Shown: piece after piece, positions 10,981 through 24,277 of the stretch
Position numbering within the stretch: the stretch's first letter is position 1
Layout of the letters: the number at the start of each line of letters is the position of its first letter
Assembly: GCF_031755915.1 (NCBI RefSeq)
Contig: NC_083382.1
Coordinates: forward strand, 30,248,001-30,312,000
Origin: Ziziphus jujuba
Taxonomy: Eukaryota; Streptophyta; Magnoliopsida; Rosales; Rhamnaceae
Direction: 5' to 3'
DNA length: 64,000 nucleotides
The notes under the pieces: model-generated
Told to the model about the DNA's origin: nothing
Database searches by the model: none
What the model saw: only the letters and a program-made list of their open reading frames with translations
Translations under genes and position numbers: made by a program

Positions 10981-13900
10981 TTAACCATCTATATAGACTT
11001 GTGGGTCCATGAGCTGCCTAACTGAAATATTATTAAGACACCCTGCTGAAGATGCTCTTATCCTGCGAGAAACAAATTGTTGGGATACAGATTCCATTGT
11101 TGGGCGAAGCTTAGGATTGGCATTTAAGCAGGCGAATGCAATTGTAGAAACAAGAACCACATCCTCCACATCCGACTTACTTCTTGGGGATGCTAAGCGT
11201 TTGTCTAGTACTTGTATCAGTGACAGATTTTGGGTGGATGATGATGATAACGATGATAGCAATTCTTGTGGATGCTTTCCCATTAGTGTTTCAATTGCCA
11301 CCACTCCAAAACTATATACGTCGCTTTTTTCTGTAATGGCAATTGTATAAGCTAGCTCTGCATTTCAAAACAAAAACGAATATATGAGATAAAAGTATTA
11401 TGTTCCTCTTCTATAACATAGGGTGAATAAATTAATAAAATGAAATGGTATTCACGGTCATTTATATATGACTGACCTGGGGCCATATAACCATAAGTAC
11501 CGGCAAGTATGGTACTTTGAGTGGACGAATTGGGATTCAGGAGTTTGGCTATACCAAAATCAGAGACAACAGCCTCTAGCTCCAAGTTGAGTAGAATGTT
11601 GTTGCCAGATACATCGCGATGAACAATCGGTGGACTGCAACCATGATGCAGGTAACATAAAGCATTCATCATGCCTTTTACAACATTCACCCTTTTTTCC
11701 AATTCAATTCTGCAGCCTCGGTATCATTGTTTAGGACAAAGAACAAGCTCCCTTTTTTCATGTATTCATATATCAAAAACATAAATCTTCTATGTAAACA
11801 AAAGCCATAGAGTCTTACGATGTTTCGGTGCCGTATTTCTGTCAATGTTTTCACCTCTTTCATGAAACTCTTTTTGAAGATCGGCTCTTCAGCTTTCAAA
11901 CTGTGAAGCTTTTTTAGGGCGACTACTTTGCCATTTGGTAGTTGTGCCTTTTAGACACTTCCATAGCCACCAGTCCCAATGTAGTACCTAATGTCAAAGT
12001 CCCCTGTTGCTTGAATGATGTCTTGGAATGCAATTTTCCCATCAAAATTCCAAATGCAAAATATATCTTCATTCTTTGTTGCTATGTCAGTAGGTTGGCC
12101 CTCATTATTTTTAGGGGAACGCCTATAAAAGTAGAATGCTAGAAGCACAATAAATTTCAAGGCACGGATAAATGAGACGGAAACAATGATTCTGATTTTG
12201 ATATTGTAGAAGACACCGTGATGTTTTGTCAAGCAGGGAGGGAAACCTGTAACTTGACCACATAATTCCTTATTGCCAATATATGCCCCAGCTAGAATAT
12301 TTTCAGCAACTTCTTGTGGGATTGGACCTTCTAAACAATTGTACGACAAGTTGATTGCATAACACACCGAAGTTATAAAAGAGGGGATATGGCCAGTGAG
12401 ATTGTTATAGGCGAAGTTCAATGTCTGTGCTTGTGATAACTTGCCGAGTTGAGGAGGTATATTTCCACCAATTGAGTTATGACTCAAGTCCAAAGTAACT
12501 AGTTTTGAAGGGTTACATATCTCAATGGGAATGTTACCATTTAAGCTGTTATTGCTTAGTACCAGCAATTTCAGACTTTTGAGATTCCATATGCCCAGAG
12601 GGACAGAACCATAGATTTCACTGGAAGAAGCATAAAAACTCTCTGAAACAGGTAATTCACCTTTGATGCTGTTTCCATCAATATACAGTTGAGTGAGGTT
12701 AGTCAAAAGACCAAGTTCTGAAGGGATTGGACCACAAAAGTTATTGACGCCCAAGTCTAACGTAAGAAGATTCTTCAAATTGCCTAGCTCTGGAGGAATG
12801 GAACTGTTGATTTGATTATGATAAACGACAAGCCTCTGCAGTTGGGAGAGGTTTCTAAAGGAAAGAGGCAACTGACCTATAAGGTGATTCCAGGAGAGGT
12901 CAACGTAGATGAGCTTTGAAGATTTACCCATCTCTACCGGGATGCTTCCCACAAGTCGAGCCCCAGAAACATCCAGATGGACTAGATTTGGAAACGAAGA
13001 CCAGTTAAATCTCTCAAGCTTCTTTCCCAATAGTGAGTTGAAATTTCCTGATAGAGAAATATTGGTGACACTTCTAGCACCATTGCAAATTATACCAGGC
13101 AAAATGCAAGGAGAAGTGCTATTGTTGACATAGTTACTCCACCACTCGGTTCGTTGCAGAGCCTTTGCTTCTCGTTCCAGTAATGCGGGATCACGAGTTG
13201 TTTCAGATATTGGCATAGAAGCAACAAAGGCAAGGCTATTGTTTTCCATGTTAGCCCCATAGCTGAAATAAGTGGTAGCTCAGGCTAGGGGTGGGCATGG
13301 ATTGGGTTGGTTCGGTTTTGGACCGAAATACAATCCAATCCATATATATCGGTTTTTCTAATTTACAATCCAAACCAAACCATTGAAACATTAAATCCAA
13401 ACCAAACCAAACCATTTATGATCGGTTTGGTTTGGATTGGTTGATCGGTTTGAAACCTACTAATTTATAAATATATAATACAAATAAAAAATTTTCCAAA
13501 TATAAAATATAAATAATAAATTATAATTATCCAAACATAAAATACAATTAGAATAATACAACATAGTCTACAATGGAAAATAAAGAAGAAAATGTACCAA
13601 ATGATACACATCATGCACTTATTAAATAGCAAATATTAATATCATTATCTCACTTCTATAAAATCAAATTAAAATTATTGGAACAAACAATGTAATACAT
13701 TCGTCAAAATTTATTCACTCAAGAATCAATGCATAATTCCTTTTTGTTTTTTAACCTTAAAACTTTGGTAAATCATAAGTCAATCAACGTTGACAAGTTC
13801 ACTAATTTTAATTGATTCTGTAAGCTCTACAAATGTCAAAACAATAAAATTAGCAATAAATTATATTTAAATATTTATATATATATAAGTAACAATTGGA

Positions 13901-14420
13901 TACAATATATGTAGATATATATATATATATATATATGATGGGGATGTAAAAAGAATATATATATTATGGTGATGGTGATGGACCAGTGGTGGGCGCCAAC
14001 AAAGATAAATGTTTGGTTTAGGGTTACAACTTACAATTTGATTTGGGATTTGAAATATGGGGATGTAAAAGAAAAAAATAATATATATATATATATATAT
14101 TAAAAATCAATATATAAAAATGAAAAAAAATATTCTAAAATTAATATATAAAAATGAAAAAAATAAAAAATATATAATTTTTTAGTTATATAATATATTA
14201 TTTGGATTGAATTGGATTTATATTTCCAATTTATAACCAATCCAATCCATACAATTTATAATATTTTGAACCCAATACAATCTAATTGATGTAAAAATCT
14301 AATCCAAACCGTTAAAAATTAATTGGATTGGACAGATTGAACGGATTGGATTTGATTTTGCCCATCCCTAGCCCAGGCTACTACTGCAACAGCACTCACA
14401 ATGGAAATCGAGCTTGCCAT
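10981..14420 (-). pseudogene. MIK2-like LRR-RLK with three lesions (pseudogene 3)
   Basis: The original start is the ATG at 14,420, opening a signal peptide (MASSISIVSAVAVVAWA). A hAT MITE (13,286-14,370) interrupts it; beyond the MITE the frame resumes at 13,277. The ectodomain is short, with about 10 LRRs between cysteine pairs (CILPGIIC and ELCGQVTGFPPC), then a transmembrane segment, then a kinase. The second lesion is a TAA at 11,951-11,953 directly after the glycine-rich loop GTGGYGSV. The third is a one-base loss near 11,691-11,700. The kinase otherwise keeps the beta-3 Lys (VVALKKLH), HRDVSGNN and DFGIAKLL. The last intron is 11,358-11,476 (GT-AG); exon 2 is 10,981-11,357. With the MITE and one 8-bp repeat removed and the lost base allowed for, the phases add up to about 742 codons, which supports this model. 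Confidence 0.88.
13286..14370. mobile_element. hAT-type MITE, 1085 bp, inside RLK signal-peptide codons
   Basis: The termini are TAGGGGTGGGCA and its imperfect inverse TGCCCATCCCTA, typical of non-autonomous hAT elements. The flanks are 8-bp direct repeats with one mismatch, GCTCAGGC (13,278-13,285) and GCCCAGGC (14,371-14,378); 8 bp is the hAT target-site size. The ends are rich in GGTTCGGTTTGG-like subterminal repeats, and the middle is AT-rich with (TA)n tracts near 13,912-13,936 and 14,083-14,100. No transposase is encoded. Confidence 0.82.
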
Positions 14421-16963
14421 GCATGCTAGAGTTTACAGTTATTGCTTTGGATGACTTCAAACCTATTGCCAACTTTTGTATATACACATAAAGCGTGCCT
14501 GTGAGAGGAGGGTATATAATATAAACAATTGCAATTATGTACTATTCACTGTAAAATGAGGACGATCTTGGAATGTTGTCAAACGTTCTATTTTCAGGTT
14601 TATCTCTTTTATGTGCCTACTGGACCTGTAAATTGCAAGTCCATTTGTGGACCCAATTACTGATCTCTCTGTGAAGTTTCATTCATGCAAGAGCCAACCT
14701 ATGAAAGAATGAATCTTTATGTTTAGGCCCAGTTACTCTCACTTACTTGGAAGTTTTATTCGTGGCTGAGCTCCAATCTAACTTAGTGGAATAATTAATT
14801 CAGTCCAGTCTTTGTTTGGTGCCCAATTACTCGTTCTTTGAAGCTTCCTTTCTTTGATTAACCTTGGTGGATGTGTAATGAAGCTGCCAACTTCGTGGAA
14901 ATTTTGAGACATTGTATGGGCCAGCCCGATTATGCTCTCTTTAATTAATGGAAACCCAAAGCAAAAAAGCTGTCAACTTTTTGTGGAAAAATGGTTCCAA
15001 ACCAATTTCACACAAAGTCTAGTCATGGACCCAATTAACTCAATCAAAAATCATATTTTAAAAAATCAAAATTTTACACAAATTTTTTTTTTTTTTAACA
15101 TATGAGAAGAAAATTTAGTTCTCAAACGATATCCAACAAAATTTTTAATATTTTTTATAATTTCTATAAAAAAATTTATTATATCATCCACATCAAATTT
15201 TTTACAACTTAGTTAAAAGCAATTTCATCATTTTCATGAAAATTTTTGAAATTTTTATGAAATTTTCCAAATCTTTGTAAAATTTTTATAAAAATTTTAA
15301 AAATATCTATGAATTTCTTTTTAAATTTTTATCAAAAAAATTTATAAATATTATTGATATTTAGTAAAACTTTTTACCAAATTAACATTATCAATAGTTT
15401 TTTTAAACCTTTTAATTGCCTTTAATAATTAAGTAAATAAAAATAGAAATGGACATTTAACAAATAATATCCAAAATTATACTAGATAAGTCTATCTATC
15501 ATATTTTTAAAGAAAATTATTGTCATAAGTTACAAATCTGTATAATTATTATTATTATTATTTTCCTACAATAGTAAATTTAATATTTGTATAAATATTA
15601 TAAAGTGGATAAAAATTAGAATGTAGATAAAAATTGAAAGATAAATTTGTAGGAAATATATTATCCACAAACTTAACCATCAAACATTCATATACATGCA
15701 AAATTATCAAGAAAATATATTTTTTAATAATTATTTCTTATATATAATATTTTAAAATGAGAATGAGAAAGAGATTAACAATTTTTAACTATCTAAAGAG
15801 TTTGTTATGGTATTGTAATAACAATTATAAAATATAATGTAATTATAATAATTGTCTTATAAATATTAATTAATAAATAATTTTATCAAATATGTATTGT
15901 TTTGTATATTTTTATTAACAATAATATATTTATGATTGTTAAATTTTACTATAAATAAATTGATTAAGAAAAATATTATATACATTCAATATTTTTATAA
16001 TTTTTATAATCAATTTGATAATTAATTAATTAATCTAATACTAAGATTTTAATAAAAGAATTTATTTTTAAAATAAATTTTTATTATTTTTTATGAATTT
16101 TTTTCGATATTCAATAATTTTTTATAGTTCCATAAATACTTTTATATTTTAAACTTTTGATATTTGTATCAATATATAAATTTTGAACCTTATTTGAAAT
16201 TTGTCAACTTTAAATGTTTTTCCAATATTTTTCTTTGCTATTTATTCCGTTATTTTTTTAAAAAAAACTCTTACGCATTATAAGAAACTTTTCTGTGCTT
16301 TTTACTGAAAGGAAACACCTGTGATTGATAGAAATCAAAACTTTCACATATGCTTGATTTTGTAAATCTTTAGGAGTTATAAGATTCGAAAGACAATGCA
16401 ATAAAGGATGAACAGGAATATTTTTATAGACCAATTTGATAAGCTTCCAATTTCTCACCAATTTTGAAACAGTTCAACTGTTTATGCAAATAGAACATTT
16501 ACCTTTTGATATCTCTTTTTTTGGCTGAAAATTTACCATTTGATATCTCGTTGTATCTACTAAATATACAAATTAATTCTACGCCAACAGTAAAGTCTTA
16601 AATCAGTTAGGCTCTAGTAAGGTGCATGCTTCTTATATCTTGGCCATTGAATTCTATGAAATTGGCTGGGTATTGTAATTATATGAAATTCATTAGCTAT
16701 GAATTACGTGGATCTGTTTTTTAAAAACGTAAAGTACACCTTAAAAATTCTTGAATACGGGAAAGAACCAAATTTATGATTTATTTATATTAATAAAAAT
16801 TCTTATTAAAGTTCTTTTTCTTTTTTTAATCATTTTGGTTCGATGAGTTTGGTCTTTTTTAACCCACGCATCAAGTTTTTACATTTTTAACTACATTGCA
16901 TTTGAAAATCAATATGAATCTTGTACATTTATGCCTTCTAAATTTTATATTACGTGCTGATGC
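14421..16963. other. AT-rich intergenic region with a diverged spacer copy
   Basis: Bases 14,640-14,960 are a diverged copy of the spacer at 3405-3790 and 32,060-32,440 (TGTCAACTTTGTGGAAATTTTGAG-like stretch). From about 15,040 to 16,250 the sequence is extremely AT-rich with short TTTTTATGAAATTTTT-like repetition and carries no gene. No RNA gene was recognised. Confidence 0.45.
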
Positions 16964-17560
16964 CATGGTTATGGTAGGGTTTATAATTGATGGAGACAAT
17001 TCAAAATAATTACAAAGCCCCAATTATTTGGACTCTTATGCCTCTTTAATTTTATTATTATTATTTTTTAATAAGAATAAATAAATTATTATGGTAATAT
17101 GTAGGAATAGATAACATACAAAAAGAAAGACTTTTCACGCATCTTTCTCGTAGTAGACTTGGACTGACAATCAACGGTACCGGTATTTGGTAGGCCCTTT
17201 TCAAGAAGAAGAATGTGTTTTGCCTTCTTTGCGTGGTTGTCATATAATCATGCATTATATGGGGGCCCAGTAACTCTTCCATATCCACCGTTTCCAATAC
17301 AATACCTGATTCAAAGTCTTTAATTTGTTGCTCGTATAATGTCTTCATATTCAATTTTACCATCGTAATTGCATATGGAAAATGTATGTCTATTCTTTGT
17401 TGATGTCTCATCAGATGTGGTGGGTTGCCCCATTTTATTTTTAAACCAAAGTCATCTAAGGAACATTACACTACACCGAATATATACATAAATCCAAGAG
17501 TAAGTGATCAGATGGGAACAAAGACTCTGATGATTAGCAGAATTATCCACTTATTTTGTT
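16964..17560 (-). pseudogene. RLK relic: transmembrane/juxtamembrane/P-loop shard plus orphan 5' flank
   Basis: Read on the minus strand, bases 17,560-17,420 resemble the RLK transmembrane segment (IIRVFVPI). Bases 17,410-17,280 encode the juxtamembrane region (NYDGKIEYEDII) and run into the P-loop. Below 17,276 the sequence is the RLK 5' flank block, ending at an ATG at 16,966 that is followed by only three matching codons. The order (kinase shard, then promoter block, then ATG) is the same as at 2115-1432 and 30,788-30,108, but the RLK body is missing here. Several stops interrupt it. Confidence 0.6.
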
Positions 17561-20500
17561 GACCCTGATGACCATTGGCGGTGGTGGCTCGGTGCCGGTA
17601 TAAAAGAAAAGTCGTTCGATTCCATTGCGCATGAATTTCAATAGAGAATATTAAGAGTCCCAAGAGGAGAAAAGATGTTAATGGAAGGTGTAACGGACCT
17701 GCAAGGTTCTTATCAGAAAAAGACCAAGTGGATGAGCTTAATTTGAAAGATACCTACCTATATCTGGTGTGGGACTCTTAGTACAAAAAATTATCCATTC
17801 ATAAATTAAAAGCCATCTAGACTTAAGGGTGTGTGTTTTGTTACCCAATAAAATAAAAATAAAAATAAAAAAACTATCCCAGTCACTGCCAAAACTATTA
17901 ATAAAATATAAAACTCGTACTTCGAGTTTGTATGAAACATAAAAGAGTGAAGAGCTAACTAAAGGGTAAAAGGTAATATTTAGTCATACAACTCTCACAA
18001 GCCTAAAAGGTGTGTAACGATTAACATCAGCAAGTGGTAACACTAAACAGGAGAATAAGAGGCAGCACACAGTTGGTCAATTACGTACACTAGGCGTGAG
18101 CGACCGAAAGGGTAAACACCTTGCTGCGATGCTGTGGCATATACCTTGCATAAGAAATGAGGAAGAAATGCCACGTAGGAGGACAATTTTTACATGTTAA
18201 TATGGACTAAACTTGGATTCGAAAGAGAAGTATAAAATTCATCTTGTTTCCACAATCGGGACATGTGCGATGAAAAATTTAGCCACTCTATTTTGAATTT
18301 TACTGCAACCTTTTCATATTTCATTTTGGTTTAAATGTGCCTACTAAACTTGATTACATAAAGAGGCTAAAGTGAAACTAAAATAGAATGAGACAATGGT
18401 CAAAGTTTTCAAAATAAAAAAGCGTTTGTGCAAAAAAATTTAAAACAAGAAAAAGGGTAAAATGAAATTTAGGGAATATTTCATATGAAACTCTTTATGT
18501 TTACATTAATTACAATTTAACTTTTCAATTTTTTTAAAACTATAAATAACACCTTTACAGGGGTTAAAATGATATTAATTCAAACAAAGGACTTGAATAA
18601 AATAATAAAGAATAAAGATGATAATTCTGTTTTTTTTTTTTTTCTAATTTTTTAGAGAAAAAATTGATAATGACTTTTTGAAATCTAAAAGATGATGAAT
18701 GATATTTTTAGAATAAGAGGAATCAAATTGTATTGAATACATAAACCAATCTTTTAAGGGATTGTGATTTTAGACTTCTATTAGGCGGCTCTAAGGGCAA
18801 AGCTGTTTTCCTAGCTACTTCCCTTAGACGCGGTTTTAGTTTTACAATGTTTAGTATAGAAAGCAATAAGTTCATTAAAAAAAACAAAAAAAAAAAAAAT
18901 TTTATCTTATCTGTCTATGCGGGAACAACACCTTTTCAACAAGAGAGTTTATATTCAATGAAGCTTTATTTAACAATAAATAAATAAAATCTGATTATTT
19001 ATATATATATATATATATTACTAAGAAAAAAAGATATTTCGTAGCAATATCATAAGCATCAAACTAAAATCCTGCACTATATAGATTAAACGACATGAGA
19101 TTGTTGAGACAATAATAAAATTTGTCATGATTAACTTCTAAATCTGCATATGTAAAGCTGAATCGGTTCCAATTTACATCTTCAATAGTCTAATGATTTA
19201 TAATCAAAAATAAAATTTTGAAATTTATAATAGTTTAGATGTTTTTTTAACATTGTTTTGAGAATCAATATTATAAATATCATGCCTACGTCTTACATCT
19301 TTTTATTTAATATATAAAAAAAGTAGTAGAAAAATAATACAATTCGATATAATATCAGGTTGATACGCTAACACTAAAATAGTCAAAGTCTTTACGATTG
19401 ATTTGCGTGAGTTTTGGTGCTTGACCCAATTATCTCATCTAAATCTAATTTTCCATGTAGACTTTTCTTTGGTATGTTTTGCCATGCAGACTTGACTAAA
19501 GGAAAGGAGCCATTTTTTTTATTTTATTAGAGTGGAAAGAATTGAACTCAAAATTATTGTTAGAAAATAATGATTTTTACCACTTTAACTGTAAAAAAAA
19601 GAGACTTTAAAATAATTTTTTTAAAGGGAAAAAAATGAGTTGCTATTTTATCACTACTTATTGGGATTATTATTGATATGATATTTCTAAATTTTATATT
19701 ATTTTTTATTTTTAAAATTTAATTTGCAAAAATAAATTTTTTTGGGACAATTATTTAAACTATCAAATGATACAAATTTCATTAATCATGGTCAATAATA
19801 AAAACATATAGTAATTTTTCAAAACGTGGAAATTCATATATTTAATGACCGTACATGGAATGGTGGTAGACTTACAACAAGGTCCAATTCATTTCATTTA
19901 AAAGAAGTTTTTTTGCAATTTCAAAAAAAACTTTACACAATCCCATGTAATGTAAATTTACTAGAAAACCATTTTAAGAGAACCATAGCCTGTTGAGGCT
20001 CGCTCTGCCATGGCTCCTTATAGTGGGCTGTTGGCAGTTTTTGGGCAACCAGCATCTTTAGGTGGGTGTAGAAAGGACAATATGAATGCCAAAAAGTGAA
20101 AAAAAAAAACAAAGTAAAAAAATACAAAGAAAAATCTCAACAGCCAATACCCGCACGAGGACTGCTGACATCTTGCTGGGTTTTACCAGGGGCGGAGTCA
20201 GTTCATGTTATGGGGTCAATAGTAACCAAAAAAAAAAAAAAAAAAGGTAGTATTCAACATTTAATTCTTAAAAAATTTATCATTTAATTTTATCACAATT
20301 AAATAGAATATATATATAAATTATGATAACATTTCAACTCAATCATATATGATTAATTCCTAAAATAATATATTAATTTGTTGAAAAAAAACTATTAAAT
20401 ATTAATCATTTATCAAAATAGAACCCTTCAAATTATTTCAAATCCCCAAAATATTTTATGGAAACTCTAATAAAACAATTGGAGTTCTATAAGAAAATTA

Positions 20501-21860
20501 AAAACAAGTATGAATAGTGAAATTTAATAAGTAAAATACAAATAGTTCAACCAATAAGGTGTTGATTGAGTTGGTAGCAGACTGCAATTTTAAAAATTTT
20601 ACTTCTTCAAAGTTCAAGGGCTTGAGTTGGAGTAACTCTTGTTGAGGTTAGGTTTAGAAATTACAAAATTACAAACTATTTAAAGTAATATTTTAAAATT
20701 AAGAATTTAATTGGGACACCAGCATTTCAAAAAAATAAATAAACAAATAAAGGGATTAGGATAACTGCATTTTATTTTATTTTAATTATACTACTTTTGC
20801 ACTTTTTTTTATTATGCTAACTGTTCTTTTATAACAAAACCTTATATATATATATATATATATATAAAGGAATAATTTAGCATGATAAAACTTAAAAGTT
20901 TCAGTAAAAGTTATTAGCATTTATTAGGATGTTTGAAAGGGATGTTGATATTGTGGATAGATTTAGGGTGATTCTATTAATAATGTCTACTGCTTGAAGG
21001 TGTATGGTGTGATGAAAAACTGTTAATGTAATGATATTTTTGTTGGTGTCTTAGTTGTTTTTTGATGTTTAGTTATTTTATATTCAGTTTTTTGGTAAAA
21101 CACTATTATATTAGATAACCAAAGTATGATTTGTCTTTTAATGGTATGATTACTGCAATAATAGGTGAAAGTAAGAAGTGATTTACTGGTGTAAGCTTAT
21201 GTTTATATATTTTTGTCCAGAAATAAATGATGTAAGTTTTTCATAACCAAAAAAAAAAAAGTTTCTTTTCTTTTCTTTCGTTTTGCTGTGTTTTTTTCCA
21301 AAAATCCAACAAAAACCGACCAGCTTTGAGAACAGAACTTTATATATAGGTTAATTTACCCAAAAAAAAAAAAAAAAAAACTAAAACGCTTGTCCCACTA
21401 ACGAAAAATAAATAAATAAATAAACAGCTAATTTTCCTAATTTTCATGTTATGTGTGCGTCAAGAGCTACAAATAAAAGCTCATCATTCTCTCTGTCTTC
21501 GTCTTGTTATAAACAGAAAAAACACCAATTACATGTTACTGGAGGCTGGAGTCGTGAACTACAGGCTTGTCAAATGGGGCAATTACTCTACCTATGAAGT
21601 TTGCTTCCTAGGATGTGTCTAAACTGGATTTTATTTACTTATGACTATTTCTCCAATTTTATATGTGAAAATTCTCTATCTGACCAAAAAAATTAAAAAA
21701 CAAAAAAAAGAAGCCCTCTCTATTAGCATTTAGCACTACTAAGCGACAGAAGAAGAAATTTTAAAAAATAATAAAATTTTATCACAATTTTCTTGGACTA
21801 AATATGAATAGATAACAAAGGTTGTAGACCTTGATGGTTTCCCATCCATAAGTAAAATTC
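17561..21860. other. AT-rich intergenic region
   Basis: No protein-coding gene is supported. Microsatellites (TA)n lie near 19,000-19,018 and 20,846-20,866, with homopolymer runs at 18,630-18,645 and 20,229-20,245. A stretch beginning CAGGGGCGGAGTCAG at 20,188 resembles the start of a common plant DNA-transposon relic, but no matching end was found. Bases 21,480-21,620 resemble 26,400-26,600, the flanks 3' of RLK pseudogene 4 and RLK copy B, so they are probably old shared 3' flanks. Confidence 0.4.
20560..20720 (+). repeat. Possible tRNA-derived SINE
   Basis: TTGATTGAGTTGGTAGCAG resembles a pol III box A, and AAGTTCAAGGGCTTGAG about 40 bases later resembles a box B. A T/A-rich tail follows. 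These features fit a short tRNA-derived SINE, but the box B is imperfect, no target duplication was confirmed and no second copy is in the window. Confidence 0.3.
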
Positions 21861-24277
21861 CTAATGCGTGTCAACCATATAAATTTCTTGATTCAGTAGC
21901 TGCTGTATTGAAATTGCACTGATATGTATGTGCAATGGAGGCCTAGGAACAACAAGCTCGCGTACATTCTTCATAGTCAGACGGGATTTTGGCTCAAAAC
22001 GCAGACATGCCAAGGCTAATGTTGCTACCAAAACAAAGCGACTGGCAGTTGGAGGATCCATTGGATGAGAAAGACGCCAGTCTAATACATCTTTCAACAT
22101 GATTTGTTGTCCAGAACAGGTTGATGAAGACAAACAACTTATAAGCTCCCCATGATGCTTTCCCATAATTGTTTCTAGTACCACCACTCCAAAGCTATAA
22201 ACATTGCATTTTCCTGTCACAATCATTGTATGCCCATTCTGGATTTACAAATATACCACCAAGAAATGTTAAATTCAGTGCAACTTAAACAGAGAGAGCA
22301 AAACAATAATTACTAAAAGAGCAGAAGAATATACGCTTACCAGGGGCAACATATCCGTAGGTTCCAGCCGGTATAGTTCGATTAGAGGAATTAGAATGTA
22401 AGAGTCTAGGTATGCCAAAGTCTGATATAGAAGCCTTCATATCAAAGTTCAAGAGAATATTGATGCTGTTTACATCCCTGTGAACAACCGGTGGACTGCA
22501 ATCGTAATGCATGTAGAACAATGCATGAGCTATGTCTTCAATGATATGTATTCTCTTGGACCAATCCAATTGTCTAGCTCCATTGTCATTCTTTAGAACA
22601 CCAACTAAGCTTCCTCTTTCCATGTATTTATAAACCAGAAACAAGCTTTGACGGAGCAAGCAATATCCATGAATCTTCACAATGTTTCTGTGCCGAATTT
22701 TTTATAAAACTCTTATTTCATTCTTGAAACTCTTAAGAAAAGATGGCTCCTCAGTTTCTAAACCATGAAGTTTCTTCAAAGCAACTATTGTACTTTGTAG
22801 ACGCTGCCAGAACTGCCGGTTCCAATATAATATTTAATGTCAAAGTCCTCTGTCGCTTTAACAATATCTGTGTATGCAATTTTTCCATCGTAATTCCATA
22901 TAGAGAATAAATCGCCATTCTTTGTTGCATTTTCCTTAAATTGGATTATCTTAGCCACACATTTAACAATCAAATATCCAAATGAGAATATGGCAAGGAA
23001 AATGGTGGGGAAAAAAAAAACTTCAAATGGAGAACAAGCCTCTTGTTCGAGACAGAGGTAGAGGGAGATGAATAGCAAGGAGGGAAACCAGCCATGTGAC
23101 CACATAAATCCTCGTTCCCAAAGAATGCTTCAGGCGGAGAGGACTGAAGCTCATCCGGGATTTGACCCTTCAAAGTATTGTATGACAAGCTGACTCTATG
23201 CAGAGAAATAAGCGAATGAGGAATGCTGCCTGTTAGCTTGTTACAGCTGAGATCCACTTGCTTCAAGTTTGTTATATTTCCAATTTCAGAAGGTATTTCG
23301 CCACCGATTAAGTTATGACTCAAATGGAATACTCCCACTTAAGAAGTTACGGCTCAACAACAATGACTGTAACTTAGAAAGACCTGCAAGTATAGATTAA
23401 GATACTCTAGTTGTGTTAGCTGAGTAAATTGAGAAGATAAAATACCAGATATCTTGTTATCAGACAGGTCTAGCTCAATCAAATAGATCAAATGACTAGG
23501 AATTCTACCAGTAAGATTGTTAGCGGGAAGATACAAACGATTCAGATTGCTCAAATTCTCTAGTTCCAAAGGGATTGGACCAACTAAATGGTTCAATCCA
23601 AGGGAAAGACATTCCAAAGAGCCTATAGTGGAAGGAATTGGACCGCTAAGGTTGCTATCACTAAGGTCCAGTTGAATAAGATTCTTCAGGTTTCCTATTT
23701 CTACAGGACTGGACCGTTGATTTGGATGGAATTAAGGGTCAGGGAGATCAAGTTGGTTAATTGTCCAACAACCAAAGGAATAGAACCAACAAGCCTGTTT
23801 CTAGCCAAGTTTAGAGTGACCAAGTTCTTCAAATTCCAAACACCCAAAGGAATGGAACCCTCGATAAAATTAGAAGAAAGATCAAAGTAAGTGAGTCTGG
23901 AAAGCATACCTACATCGAATGGGATATTTCCGATGAGTCCATGTCCGACAACTTGAAGAGGAACAAGGTTTGGGAAGGAAGAGAAGTTGAATTTCCCAAT
24001 GTCATTGTCTCCGAGTTGGAACTCAAAGAGGCAGAGAAATACCCATGATGCTGCCAGCTTGGTTGCAAGTTATACCCGGCCAATGGCAACGGCTTGGGGT
24101 ATGGTTAGTGTGGCCATTCCACCAACCGGTTTGGAGCAGAGCCTGAGCTTCTTGTTGAAGTGACAACAATTCAAACTCTGCTGCTAATGCATTTGTAGAA
24201 GCAGTGATGGAAAAGTACATGAAAAGCAATGAAACCAACGCAAAAGCAGGGGAGGGACTGAAAACAGAGGAGGCCAT
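21861..24277 (-). pseudogene. MIK2-like LRR-RLK, heavily decayed (pseudogene 4)
   Basis: The start at 24,277 opens a signal peptide (MASSVFSPSPAFALVSLLFM) and the cap cysteines SRCHWPGITC. After that the gene is broken into pieces in changing frames: LRRs at 23,701-23,907, 23,354-23,617 and 22,970-23,338, the second cysteine pair (DLCGHMAGFPPC), then juxtamembrane and glycine loop (GTGSSGSV) at 22,785-22,970. Next come kinase pieces at 22,345-22,680 with HRDVNSINI and DFGIPRLL, and exon 2 at 21,861-22,238. The final intron, about 22,239-22,340, keeps GT-AG sites. At least six frame changes or stops separate the parts, more than in the other RLK loci, so it is the oldest wreck. It differs most in sequence from the other three RLKs. 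Confidence 0.85.

Noticed and set aside
18760..18870. Non-AT-rich island with TCTAAGGGCAAAGCTG
   Set aside because: It looked like a possible small RNA or MITE end, but no inverse partner, box motifs or second copy were found.
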